Source of the DNA: Anthoceros angustus | Lineage: Eukaryota > Streptophyta > Anthocerotopsida > Anthocerotales > Anthocerotaceae | Direction of reading: 5' to 3' | DNA: 64,000 bases | Assembly: GCA_010909165.1 (NCBI GenBank) | Contig: MU008169.1 | Location: forward strand, 1,302,001 to 1,366,000 | Part shown: piece after piece, positions 46,763-57,897 of the stretch | How positions within the stretch are numbered: the first letter of the stretch is position 1 | Layout: the number at the start of each line of letters is the position of its first letter | The notes under the pieces: model-generated | What the model saw: the letters and a program-made list of their open reading frames with translations, nothing else | Database searches by the model: none | What the model was told of the DNA's origin: nothing | Translations under genes and position numbers: made by a program

Positions 46763-47269
46763 TCAGTAATTGGAGTCGTCCTGGCCTGCGTAGTTGCAGA
46801 GGCCGAAGGAGCATCGCTCGTTCCACCGGCATCGGATGCCGCAGCCGCCGCAATTTCTCGGGTCACGGGCGATATCAGCGCAGAAGCCGCCGCAGCATTG
46901 GGATCCGGCGCAGCACACGGTGCCGCAGTTGCCACAATTCTTATCGTCGCTGCCCACGTTGGTGCACTTGTTGCGGCAGCAATCGGACCCCGCGGGGCTG
47001 GACGCGCACACCTCCGGAAACCGGCTGCACGACGCCGTGCCCGATCGTCCGCTCTCCGGCGAGAAGCCTCTGAATCCCAAAATCACCTGGTTGTCCGCCC
47101 AAGACGACGCCGACGTCGATCTCGACGACAATCTCGACGCCGATTCGGAAGCCGAATCCGGGCCTGAATACACCCGATCGAGAGGCCGCAGCGTCGACAC
47201 TGGGAGCGCCGGCGCCAGCACCAGCCACAGAGCTGCTACCACAAACGTGCCCCGCTCGATCGACCTCAT
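46763..47269 (-). CDS. STIG1-like cysteine-rich secreted protein (copy 1)
   Basis: Stigma-specific protein 1 family: small secreted cysteine-rich proteins known to act as extracellular ligands in reproductive tissue and elsewhere. Single exon, 168 residues. ATG 47269 starts a signal peptide (IERGTFVVAALWLVLAPALP). A Ser/Ala-rich spacer follows, then the domain: CCRNKCTNVGSDDKNCGNCG, TVCCAGSQCCGGFCADI, RNCGGCGIRCRWNERCSFG, ending LCNY. The repeated NCGxCG pattern is diagnostic. An in-frame GTG-type extension to 47353 exists but lacks an ATG at a better context. A second family member lies 3.5 kb away on the same strand. Confidence 0.88.
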   Translation of the reverse strand: MRSIERGTFVVAALWLVLAPALPVSTLRPLDRVYSGPDSASESASRLSSRSTSASSWADNQVILGFRGFSPESGRSGTASCSRFPEVCASSPAGSDCCRNKCTNVGSDDKNCGNCGTVCCAGSQCCGGFCADIARDPRNCGGCGIRCRWNERCSFGLCNYAGQDDSNY

Positions 47270-47388
47270 CTTCCCGCAACGCGCTGTTTTGCCACACTGA
47301 AACGCCCACAAAACGCACACAAAACGCCCACCAAAATAACAGAAAACGAACAACGAACGAAGCGTGGGACTAGGAGGGAAGTGCCACA

Positions 47389-47440
47389 GGCTTGTGGCTT
47401 GTGGCTTGTGGCTTGTGGCTTGTGGCTTGTGGCTTGTGGC
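47389..47440. repeat. GGCTTGT heptamer array
   Basis: Seven perfect tandem copies of ggcttgt, just upstream of the STIG1-like start on the minus strand, about 120 bases from its ATG. Confidence 0.9.
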
Positions 47441-47619
47441 TTCTGGCCCGAACGGGAAACGGGACCTCCTTATGAGCCCCTTCGGTGCCCAACAATTATT
47501 GCCTCCAATATTCCGCTTTCACCCTTTCCCCCTTTCCCCCTTTACAGACACATTTCCTGCAGGCTCCACATGCGCCTGGATCAGGCATCTCCAAGCTCCT
47601 ACACCTAAAGCACGGTTTT

Positions 47620-47812
47620 GTATCATCTTTATTCATATATTCGTTTTATTGTTCCCTTAAGTCCATAAAAGCTACGCTTTAGGTTCTATCATACCCACAT
47701 GTGTTTTCCGCCTTGTTTGTAGCTTCTCGTGTTCTTTGGCTTCTTCTGCCTATATACGACACTTTGTCTTTTATGTTCACACTGTCACTATCTTCCGTGA
47801 TTCAAAAGCGAC
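47620..47812. repeat. Dispersed repeat, left copy
   Basis: Shares order and most bases with 50036-50225: -cataaaagctacgctttag, ctttggcttctt and gttcacactgtcact-tcttccgt are recognisable in both. The two flank the duplicated block in the same orientation, like old LTRs or repeat ends. Confidence 0.6.
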
Positions 47813-49676
47813 AACTTTCTTCACCTCTCACGAATACTAATATATTATATATTATCCAATAACTTAAATATTTTTTTTAATTTCATACGTCAGACAATAT
47901 TTCTTCACCTCTCACATATATTAACATATTTTATATTATCTAATATTTAAATAAAATATTTAATTTCCTATTTCGCGTGAATAGAATGATAAGACAAAAT
48001 AATAACAAAAGAGGCCACAAGTTGAAGAGTTGTCTAAGAGATAATAATCCACTTGGGGGTTGCACCAAGGGGTCGCACCAAGGTAAAACTAGACCAAGAT
48101 TCGAACTTGATACCTGCATAGATGCACTCCAACGATTAAGCTATTATGACCAAAACTCGACCTTGAAATTTGCATAGATGCACTCCAACACTCAAGCCAC
48201 TAGGACCAAGACTCTAACTGAGATTTGCATAGTTGTAAATAGATAGACTTCAACACTCAAGCCACTAGTACTCCAACAGTCAAGCCACTAGGACCAAGAC
48301 TCGATCCTGAAATTTGCATAGACGTACTCCAACACTCAAACCACTAGGAGCAAGACTTGAATTGTGATTTGCATAGATGTAAATAGATGTACCCCAACAT
48401 TCAAGCCACTAGAGCATTTTTCTTTGACGTATGCGTACATATTTCAATTTGAACTATAATAGAGAATAACTAAATTTTAAAAAAATATTATTTAAAGAAG
48501 CTCCCAACTAAAAACGTTAACCCATGCCTTTGATGGAATCTAAAGTCTTCATCTACACCTAAACATCGAGAATTATTAATTTTAATGGTGAGATTTTATC
48601 ATATCTTAATTGAATGTTATTATATTTATCTTAATAACAATCTAATTTAATAATATATCAATTATGATTCCATTTTTAATCCTCGGTCTTGTTTAATGTC
48701 AACTGGGCCCTTTTTCAAAAATTGTAGCATCTGTGTTAGCGTGATTGGTCGAACTTTCTTCACCTCTCACGAATACTAATATATTATATATTATCCAATA
48801 ACTTAAATATTTTTTTTAATTTCATCGACAATATTTCTTCACCTCTCACATATATTAACATATTTATATTATCTAATATTTAAAATAAAATATTTAATTT
48901 CCTATTCGTGAATAGAATGATAAGACAAAATAATAACAAAAGAGGCCACAAGTTGAAGAGTTGTCTAAGAGATAATAATCCACTTGGGGTTGCACCAAGG
49001 GTCGCACCAAGGTAAAACTAGACCAAGATTCGAACTTGATACCTGCATAGATGCACTCCAACGATTAAGCTATTATGACCAAAACTCGACCTTGAAATTT
49101 GCATAGATGCACTCCAACACTCAAGCCACTAGGACCAAGACTCTAAGCGAGATTTGCATAGTTGTAAATAGATAGACTTCAACACTCAAGCCACTAGTAC
49201 TCCAACAAGCCACTAGGACCAAGACTCGATCCGAAATTTGCATGACGTGCTCCAACACTCAAACCACTAGGAGCAAGACTTGAATTGTGATTTGCATAGA
49301 TGTAAATAGATGTACCCCAACATTCAAGCCACTAGAGCATTTTTCTTTGACGTATGCGTACATATTTCAATTTGAACTATAATAGAGAATAACTAAATTT
49401 TAAAAAAATATTATTTAAAGAAGCTCCCAACTAAAAACGTTAACCCATGCCTTTGATGGAATCTAAAGTCTTCATCTACACCTAAACATCGAGAATTATT
49501 AATTTTAATGGTGAGATTTTATCATATCTTAATTGAATGTTATTATATTTATCTTAATAACAATCTAATTTAATAATATATCAATTATGATTCCATTTTT
49601 AATCCTCGGTCTTGTTTAATGTCAACTGGGCCCTTTTTCAAAAATTGTAGCATCTGTGTTAGCGTGATTGGTCGAA
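47813..49676. repeat. Near-identical tandem duplication, unit about 0.93 kb
   Basis: Copy 1 is about 47813-48751, copy 2 about 48752-49676. The right third is identical. Differences elsewhere are almost all one- to few-base losses in copy 2, several in short homopolymers (ggggg to gggg, ttcgcg to tcg). Within each unit a degenerate unit of about 50-60 bases, cactcaagccactaggacca, is itself repeated about five times. Confidence 0.9.
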
Positions 49677-50035
49677 CCTGTTTGCTGCATCCCAACCTTA
49701 AACATGCCTAATGATAGGCAAGGAGAAGTATTCGACCGTGAAGTACCCCATCCTTCTCTTTGCGTTCACTGATTTTAATTACTTATTTATTTTAATGGTA
49801 ATAGGTGTACCGATTGGTGAAAAGATAAGTAGGTTATGCTAACAAACGATAAGTATCTTGTGAATCGCTTTTGATTCAGGTACTCACGGCATGAGGTTCT
49901 TTTATGAAAAATGCTGGATACGTACTTCCATGGTTTCAGAGCTCTCGTTCCGGAGTGGTCACCTATTGATTCTGGAAAAATGGAGGAGTACCTAGCAATG
50001 GGGGAAATGTTGAAAGCGAGTTGGTCTAAGCATGT

Positions 50036-50225
50036 TTTTTGTGTTTATATTTGTATTTTTATTCCCTTTAGTCTATGAAAGTTATGCTTTAGACTGCTAC
50101 ACACTCACGTATATTTCACCTTTTCCGTAGCTTCCGATGTCCTTTGGCTTCTTTTATATTCATATAAGACAATGTCTATATTACGTTCACATTGTCACTT
50201 TCTTCCGTTATTAAAAAACGACATG
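50036..50225. repeat. Dispersed repeat, right copy
   Basis: Diverged partner of 47620-47812, in the same orientation, on the other side of the duplicated block. Confidence 0.6.
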
Positions 50226-50789
50226 TTTCTTTCCCTCTTCACGAATGATATTATCAGATAAATCAAATAAATTACTTAAAAATATAGGTAAAATAATAAG
50301 ATAAGATAAAATAATACAACCTATAAGATAAGACATTATAATGACAAAAGACATAACAAGTTAAAATAACCTTGTGAAAGATGATAAACCACATACAATA
50401 TATATACATACAATATAAATAATAAACCACATAAGTTAATTTATTAATATTTATATAATATAAGTTTAAAAATAATAACTCCACACATTAAGTATAGTAT
50501 ACTACAGTAGAGAGAGAGTGGCATGATGATCTCAACGTTCCAGCCAAGGTTTCATACCTATCAACTCTCCACGGCAGACGTAATTGATTCATATATGACT
50601 TCGTTAGCGAAGCCTTAGCTATGGAGTCTACCATCCAACACACTTGGTGGAATTGTGCGGAGAATGTGTGTGGTCGATGTACTGCTGTGGATTTGGAGCA
50701 GTCCATGTCTCGCCATGCGCCATGGACGTCAGGTGTGCATGAGGGGGAGATGGACGAGCAGACGATGAGGAATGCACGATGAGATTAGT

Positions 50790-51263
50790 CTAGGCCGAGG
50801 GGCCGTTGTAGTTGCAGAGACCAAGGAAGCAGGTCTCGTTCTTCTTGCACTTGTTGCCGCACCTTCCGCAATTGTTGAAGTCGATCTTGAGGTTGACGGC
50901 CACTCCGTTGCAGCAAGAGAGACGCTTGTTGAGCACCCTCCCGCATCTGCCGCAGTTGTACTTGTCGGTCTTGAGGTTGGTGCAGAATTTCTTGCAGCAG
51001 GTAGGGCCCCGGGAGCTGAATCTGCACACCGCCGGGTTCCTGCCGCAGTAGCCGAAGCCCTGCATCGCCCGCCTCCACGGCCTGGTGGAATTGTTTGCGG
51101 GAATGGAAATGTGCTCGGCCGTGCCGTGGCCGATGTCGAGATCGATCGCCGTCTCCACGTCGCCGCCGGAGCCGTCGACCGGTGCCTGCAGAAGCGCAGC
51201 GGATGCCCGCGCCGCCAGCGCGAGCAGGAGCAGGAGCAGGAGAGGTGCCAAGGTGACGGCCAT
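50790..51263 (-). CDS. STIG1-like cysteine-rich secreted protein (copy 2)
   Basis: Single-exon gene of 157 residues; ATG 51263. The signal peptide is strongly hydrophobic (LAPLLLLLLLALAARASA). After a spacer the STIG1 domain reads CRFSSRGPTCCKKFCTNLKT, YNCGRCGRVLNKRLSCCNGV, DFNNCGRCGNKCKKNETCFL, ending GLCNY. This copy is closer to the canonical STIG1 pattern than the one at 46763, whose middle loop differs. Expected to be exported to the cell wall. The pair is a local paralogue set in which spacer and signal peptide have diverged fully while cysteines are kept. Confidence 0.92.
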   Translation of the reverse strand: MAVTLAPLLLLLLLALAARASAALLQAPVDGSGGDVETAIDLDIGHGTAEHISIPANNSTRPWRRAMQGFGYCGRNPAVCRFSSRGPTCCKKFCTNLKTDKYNCGRCGRVLNKRLSCCNGVAVNLKIDFNNCGRCGNKCKKNETCFLGLCNYNGPSA

Positions 51264-52954
51264 GGCTGAAATGCGGACGTGTCCACCGGCCGAGCAGCTC
51301 TGCGAAAGAGAAAATCGAACCCAACTGCTCGGAATTGCAGGAACTGAAGTCGATGGTAGAGCTGGAGCAGAGTCCGGGTTCAGAAGATTGGCAGGCTTGA
51401 GAAGGGAAGATCGATGGAGGAAGATATCTGCTCTTGCGAGCTGCTGGAAGGAGAGTAGCACCCGTGACAACGCGCACTTGTGCGTTTGAAAAGACGGCTT
51501 TGATGTTCTCGGTAGAGGATGCTCCTTAAATACCCTGCGTCTGATAGATACCCGCCTGGTAAGTGGTACCATGCGCTCCAACCATGCGGAGTTTCCTCTC
51601 CTGCATCTCCACAGTCCTGGAACTTGGAATAACAAATTTCTCGATTGTCGCGCAGGTATTCCCGCCTGCAATACCTGTCACAACGTGCAATATCCAAGGG
51701 TAAGTAACAACCCCTGTGCTCTTCCCCCCTTAGTCATGTGATTTGAGAAGCTTCTAATTGCTGCAGTCAGAGGATCCGGATGACCTTTACAGTGAATGCT
51801 ACGTACGCTGACTGGGCCTCGCAAGGACTTTGGTAACAAGAATCGCACCTTCGTCACAGGCGGTATTGCAGCTAAACATCGTTGTCGATGTGAAACCTTG
51901 AACAACAATACCTGTCACTTAAGACATGTATGGAGCTTCAGCAATTCCTGTCACTCTAGACATGGAGCTTAGTTTTGGAGCGTAGTTGCTCCTTATTGTC
52001 ACGATATGGGTCTACCTGACCTCCCATGTTTATGGTCGATGGGCTCACCCCATCTCTCAATAATAAAGTACATCCTCATTCCGGTGCCGGTGTTAACACA
52101 GATATCTCAATCACCAGCCGCGGGCATATGGATGTTCACAAACCTCAGACACTTTTTCAGTTGATATCTGTGGCAGCAAAGAAGGGGGGATTCGGTAATG
52201 GGACATTCAAAGCTGGTAAAGTTCTTGAAATACTTACTGTGTGTAGCAAGCTCGTTTCCATATGCATGCCTGAAATGTAGGAGTCAGGACTGCCAAGCGC
52301 GTTTTCAAATGCTGCCAGAAATTCATGACACTGCTGGCACCTCCTGAATGGTTACAATTTGATGCCAAGAGACTAATGAACTCAGGAGCAAAAGATACCA
52401 ATGTCTGCTCAGATTCTTCATTTGCTCGATGGTCGAGCCCTTGAGCTCGCAGCAGGTGACTGGCAGGAGCTTGGTATCACCGCTTGGTTGAATCGGTCCA
52501 TAGCTCCACCCTAGAGAGCCTTCTTCGGCTCGCTTCCTTCTGAAGCTGCGGTGCCGTTCACGTGGGACCTGCTAACCAGCCATTCTGCGGATCCCAGGCT
52601 CCCTCACATGGCGGAGCATGCAGGTCCTTTCCAGTCGTGAATACCGGTGGCATAATGTCTGTCCGTGGGAGATGCCGTCTGTCTGCTCGCTTGGAAAGAA
52701 GCGGAAGCCGTGCACCTTGGGCCGACCATTGCTTCTAGGGTTTCGCGCTCCAGTCGCAGCAATGCATGTACGCTGTCTCGCAGAGATTCAGGAGAGCACG
52801 AAAACAGGAGACAGATATTTCGTCAGCTAGGTCTGTGTCGGAAGTCGCAGATATGCATCGTTGAGCTCTTTCTAACGGTTTGAGTGGGTGGTCTCGTGCG
52901 GAAGAACTCATCCCTCTTCGGACACATGCTATAGCATAAAAATCTGCACCTCTG
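51264..52954. other. Spacer between STIG1-like copy 2 and the aminotransferase
   Basis: About 1.7 kb. A TATTTAAG motif at about 51526-51533 (minus) could be the STIG1 TATA box. Plus-strand open frames at 52026-52280 and 52618-52883 resemble no family; the part at about 52290-52460 reads like a short decayed coding piece, but I cannot place it. Confidence 0.45.
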
Positions 52955-55087
52955 CTATGCTTGGGATCTGAACAAATCGAGGCCACGCAGAGCGTTGCGT
53001 GCTGCTCGCAGTGTGGCCATGTCTTTACAGAATGCAATTCTCACATATCTGTGAGCGTAAGCCATGGTTGTATTGACGAGCTCGTGCCTGCTCGAGCTTG
53101 ACTGCATTGATGCCTTGGTCTCGCTGGTACGATCGCTTTTCGCATTGGTGTCGCTGGGACCAATCCTCTGCCCATTCTTGACGTTGCCTGCACGTAGGTG
53201 GAAGAAACCCCGACCAGGCACTATAGCCACCCCGGCATTTTGAATGAGTCGGGCACAGAAAGTGAACTGCCAGGAAACAAGTCCAGGATATCAGCTTATT
53301 GGCAGCCGCGCTAAAGGGAAGCTGAGAAACAAAAAGGAACACCAAACAGGACAGACTTGCGTACATCAGGTAGCCCGCAGCGTTGAGGAAGTTCTGCAAA
53401 CACGAAGAAAGAGCCTTGCGGTTTTAAGAAGCTGCTGAAGCCGAGTTCAGTGAGCATTTCACAAACAAAATCCCGTCGTTGCGTGTAGTCCTGTACGGTA
53501 CTGTCTCATCGCCTTATGAGATGAGAATGCCAAGAAGGCAACGAGATATGCTAACAACGAGAGGGACAGAATGTACCAGCTTCAGCTTTTGATAGAATTC
53601 TGCAGATTGTTGAAGGGCAACCAGGGCTGCTTCCTGGAAGGGGGCTGGGGCAGAATCCGTGAGCTTGACATGAATGTTAGAAATGGCAGCTGAGATCTCT
53701 GCTGGAGCTATTGCCCACCCCACCCGCCAGCCTGCGTCCCATTGTCAAGAGCTGAGCTATCAGCAGCACGAAGTGCGTACACTGGTGAGCTACAAGGCTT
53801 GCAATAGGGTGAGTGCAGACCTGTGACACTAAATGTCTTGGACAAGGAAGAGGTAACAATAGTACGTTCTTGCATTCCTCGAAACGAGGCAAGACTCACA
53901 TGCGTTGCTCCGTCGAATGTAATATGCTCGTACACCTAAGTACACAGAGTGCCAGACTGTTAGTATATGCACATGCTAAACCTTGTGGCTGGTAACTCTC
54001 TTGCAGCACCAAACTTTAAGCTTACTTCATCTGTTATAGCCAAGCAGTCATATTTGCAGCACAGGCTTGCGATTCCTGCCATTTCTGAATGAGAAAAGAC
54101 CTTCCCGGTTGGGTTGTGGGGGCTGCATGTCAACAGGTAGCATCAGCACACAATATGCGGAAGAGGTGTAAGGTGACTGTCCCAGCTTCTTCAAGGTATC
54201 ACAACTAGCCTGTTCACCACAATGGCTTTCGTTCGTGGACTCATAGCATCTTCGAGCTTGCCCAGGTCAAGGGTCCATTCCGGTGGATCGAGTGACACAT
54301 ACACCTGTCCACAAGACGAGCTCAGACCTTTTTACGCATATTACATTCAGAAATGGAGACCAAGACGATGCCGGTGCTTACTGGCTTGCCGCCAGCCATG
54401 ATCACACAAGCTTCATAGGTTTCATACGCTGGATCCAGGAGCAACACCTCATCACCAACGTCCACCACTGTAGCACAACAACAAAGAAAGTGTGAAAAAA
54501 ATGCCAGGACAACCTAGACAGATGAAGTTAAGGCGACGTCAGGCCGTGATCAGCGGAGTTACAAGTAAGGACCAGCAAGTATGGTGGCTGCCATGGCCTC
54601 TGATTGCCCACAGCAGATGGTTATTTGAGATGCAGAGTCCACCCGCACCCCTTGGCTGGCATAGATAGCCTGTGCCACTTTCTCAAGGACACCCTGAACA
54701 TGCCTGAAAACACAGGAAACCTCATCAGAGGAGAACACAAGACAGGTTGCCCCTTGAAATGCTTTGCAGTTGCTTCACGGAACATCCAACCTGTATTGGT
54801 TGTAGTCGGCATTTATAGCAGCTACTGCGGCTTCCTTCACGCCCAAAGGAGCTGGAAAGTCTGGGAATCCTGCAGCAGGTAAAACAACAGGCTGTGATCA
54901 CAGGACTGTCCAGAGGAGGTCCAGCAGCCATGAATGCCATCTGGATTCAGGAAAGCTCACCTTCAGCTAGATTGATGGCATTGCGCTGTTGGGCTAGAAT
55001 GGACAGCTGCTGGATGGGCGAAGGGCCGAAAGCGCGGGATCGCTGAGCCAACCACGTCCGCCCCTGGTCGGTGGGACTCCCGTCCAT
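52955..55087 (-). CDS. Class-I PLP-dependent aminotransferase (kynurenine aminotransferase-like)
   Basis: Fold-type I aminotransferase; the nearest family by eye is the plant KAT/glutamine transaminase K-like group, which moves amino groups from aromatic or sulphur amino acids. Eleven exons: 55087-54961, 54869-54791, about 54703-54573, then exons near 54470, 54295-54210, 54122-54027, 53938-53818, 53739-53575, 53500-53370, 53260-53195 and the last ending at 52955. Motifs: AINLAEGFPDFPAP, ICCGQSEAMAATI, SPHNPTGKVFSHSEM, ITDEVYEHITFDG, the PLP lysine in SSLSKTFSVTGWRVGWAIAP, GVAIVPGRGFF and the end YVRIAFCKDMATLRAA. The intron after NS uses a GC donor (54209-54208). No strong leader is seen, so location is unclear. 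It is head-to-head with CYP38, with 373 bases between ATGs. Confidence 0.88.
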
Positions 55088-55460
55088 CCCCGCCTTGACC
55101 CAGGACCGGACCGAGCTCTGGTTATAGGAATATGCGGGTGAATGGAAGATAAGAAATGGGGAAGGGGCGGTTAAAAACCAAAACAAGCAAAGCGAGGCCC
55201 AGCTTGGCCAGCCACGTTGCGCGGTCAGTGGACCAGTCTATCCAAAACGAACTGGAACAGTGGAACTTGTGCAGGGAGGTGGGCTGAGAGGAAGTGCTAC
55301 ACCATTTTGGAGGCCGCTATCCCCGAGCCCCAGCACGAGGGGGGGCCGAGGTGGTCGAGCCAGGCTCTGGATTGCACGTCCTCGCTTGTTGGGCAGTTGA
55401 AAGCAGGAGTCAGCCATTCAGGTCAGCCATTCAGTCAGAGTTTCTCCGATCCTGGAGGGG
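55088..55460. promoter_or_regulatory. Divergent promoter region, aminotransferase / CYP38
   Basis: The 373 bases between the opposing ATGs hold both leaders and promoters. No TATA box is evident. A longer in-frame ATG-like extension of the aminotransferase (to about 55186) is possible but adds no targeting signal. Confidence 0.45.
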
Positions 55461-57506
55461 ATGGCCATGGCCTGCAGCACCAGCAGCAGCTGCGCAGCAG
55501 CTACGATCACACCAGTGAGATGCTGGAGCTCATCGGCCTCGGCAGTGGGTCGCAGCTGCAAGGCTGTGCAACAGAGAGACTGGGTGAGGCGTGGGCTAGT
55601 GGGAGTTAGAGCGTTGCGGGGAGCTCAGGATTGCGGGGAAGAGCAATGTGGCTCCAGTAAGCAGGTGAATGTGGGTGCTTTGCTGCTTTGGTGACAGTAT
55701 CCTGCATTTTCCTGAAGGCTGTGGATTCCAATAATCTGTGCAGTGGAGAGCTGCTGTGGAATTTCATTCTGAAGATATCTGTTTTGTGCATTTGGTTGTA
55801 TGGTTGTACAGACTGGCAGGATTTTGGATTCGATCGCAAGGGAGGTGCAGAAATGTGCCGTCTGTCTCATGGCAGCTGCGGCTGTTTCCATGCCGCAGAT
55901 GGGCGATTTGCCAGCTCATGCTATGGAAAGGAATCCTGCTTATTCGGAGTTAGGAGTGCTGATTTCAGGACCCCCTGTCAAGGATCCTCGGGCTCTCTTG
56001 AGATATGCATTGCCAATAGAGAACAAGCCCATCAAGGAAGCACAGAAAGCGTTGGAAGGGATTACGGATGCTTTGAAACTACCGGGTGTGAAGGCAATCG
56101 ATCCTGTTGAACGAGTAAGATCGCCAGGTCTATGGTTAAGTTTTATATCTTGATGGCCCACAATGTATGTACATGGCTGATTATGGTGATGCATCGTGGG
56201 CCGCAGGATCTGAGGCAAACGGCCCGGATACTTAATCAAAACAGGGATGCCATTCTAGCTGACGTCTCTGAGGCAAAGAAAGCCCATGCTCAGGAGCTTC
56301 TGGAGAAGATAAGCACAGGTCTCCAAGAGTTTAACAAGATAATTGAAGCTAAGGATAGAGCTGCCATTGCTTCCAAGCAGCAAGAGCTTCTGGATCTTGT
56401 TGGCGAGTAAGTCCTCCTGTGTGAATTTTCTCGTGGCACTCCAGCTTGGTTCAACGTCTTACTGTTTGCTATGTGGTCACTTGAGATTTTCTTCTGCATC
56501 TCATCAAGGATGTCGTTACTGAATGCAGCTGAGATTGGGGCCTTGGATTTCTGCAGTGTAGAGGAGGACATGGTGGCGAAGTTCCCGTTTGAGGTCCCCC
56601 AGGAGTTTGCTGAGAAGCCAATTCTCAAGGGACGTGCCACTGTTGAAATGAAGGTCAAGGTCAACGACAATCCCAACCTTAAGGAAGCTGTTTTCCAGAT
56701 TACCGTAGATGGCTACAATGCACCAGTCACAGCAGGCAACTTCGTGGATTTGGTAGCACGACACTTCTACGATGGAATGGAGATCCAGAGATGTGAGCAT
56801 GGTGTTTCCTGGAGCAGCAGGTGCAGATGCTCCTCCTCCATATTGATGTGGAATGTAGTTCTGACCTAGATATTCGCTGGCTGTCCAGCCGATGGATTTG
56901 TTGTGCAGACAGGAGATCCGGATGGTCCAGCGGAAGGATTTGTGGATCCTAGCACCGGCAAGCTTCGCACCATCCCTCTGGAGATAATGGTGGACGGGGA
57001 ATCAGCACCCATTTATGGAGCAACCCTTGAGGTGAATGGGCTCTCCTCTCCTCCACTCCCGCCTTGTCCTCCGTCTTACACTTAACTTCCACTGTCTAAC
57101 GAAGCCTTGTTCTTCCAACACAGGAACTCGGCCTCTACAAGGCTCGCACGAAGCTTCCATTCAATGCTTTTGGGACAATGGCCATGGCCCGTGAAGTAAG
57201 TTCCTCACGCTTCTTCTTTCCTAGCTTCCACAATGAGTACAAGGCACCAAGGAACTGGGTGTGATCTAACTACAGCACCTTCTGTTGCAGGAGTTTGAGA
57301 ATGACTCTGCATCCAGTCAAATATTCTGGCTTTTGAAAGAGAGTGAGCTCACCCCAAGTGACGCCAACATTCTGGACGGGCGGTACTCCGTTTTCGGCTA
57401 CATCACCCAAAACGAAGATGCTCTGGCAGATCTGAAGGTGGGCGACGTTATTCAGTCAGTCAAAGTGCTATCGGGCCTTGATAACCTGCAAAATCCCACC
57501 TTCTGA
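55461..57506 (+). CDS. CYP38: CYP38-type thylakoid-lumen cyclophilin
   Basis: Lumenal immunophilin needed for photosystem II assembly; the cyclophilin domain is thought to have lost prolyl isomerase activity. Seven exons join in phase: 55461-55664, 55812-56114, 56207-56406, 56557-56792, 56889-57031, 57124-57195 and 57291-57506, total 457 residues, close to family length. The first exon is a Ser/Ala/Arg-rich stroma-targeting leader; [20 protein letters not shown] in exon 2 is the lumen-targeting hydrophobic segment and cleavage site. The helical N-domain follows ([40 protein letters not shown]). The cyclophilin part has [40 protein letters not shown] and [20 protein letters not shown]. Usual catalytic Arg/Phe positions look changed, as in CYP38. 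It is convergent with sulfite reductase. Confidence 0.95.
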
Positions 57507-57897
57507 TGAAGCTTAGAGTCCTCTGACGCCGTTTCTGAGCCGTTGTGAAAGCTTGAGGCATAGCTGATTTCGACTAGCCTCAGGTTTCGGATGCCTAGTT
57601 CAATGGTTGTCGTCCGAGAAGGTCTTGTACTACCATCCAGGAAAAACACCTTCCCAAACCTCTGGACAATCAATGCAGCTCTTTGCCGCCGTTGTGGAAC
57701 TGGGCATGGTGCACCGGCTCCTTCCCATGACACTCACAAAATGGACAGGGACAGCGTGAGGTTCCTCCTCAGAACATACGCTAAAAGACAAGAGACTGCC
57801 CAACAAAAGCACATGGCTGCCGCCATCACCAAGCCCAGTTCGGAGGCCCACGCAAATGAAATGAAACATGTCCAGGTGCCGTGTGTGGTACATATCG

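Larger units (their letters stand above)
47270..50789. other. AT-rich repeat island between the two STIG1-like genes
   Basis: No gene is supported. It contains a GGCTTGT heptamer array (47389-47440), a diverged 190-base repeat pair at 47620-47812 and 50036-50225, and between these the 0.93 kb tandem duplication 47813-49676. Base composition falls sharply compared with the flanking genes, and stop codons are dense in all frames, as in decayed transposon sequence. Confidence 0.65.

Noticed and set aside
52026-52280. Plus-strand frame starting MFMVDGLTPSLNNKV
   Set aside because: No recognised domain, no exon partners; perhaps a decayed gene piece but not supportable.
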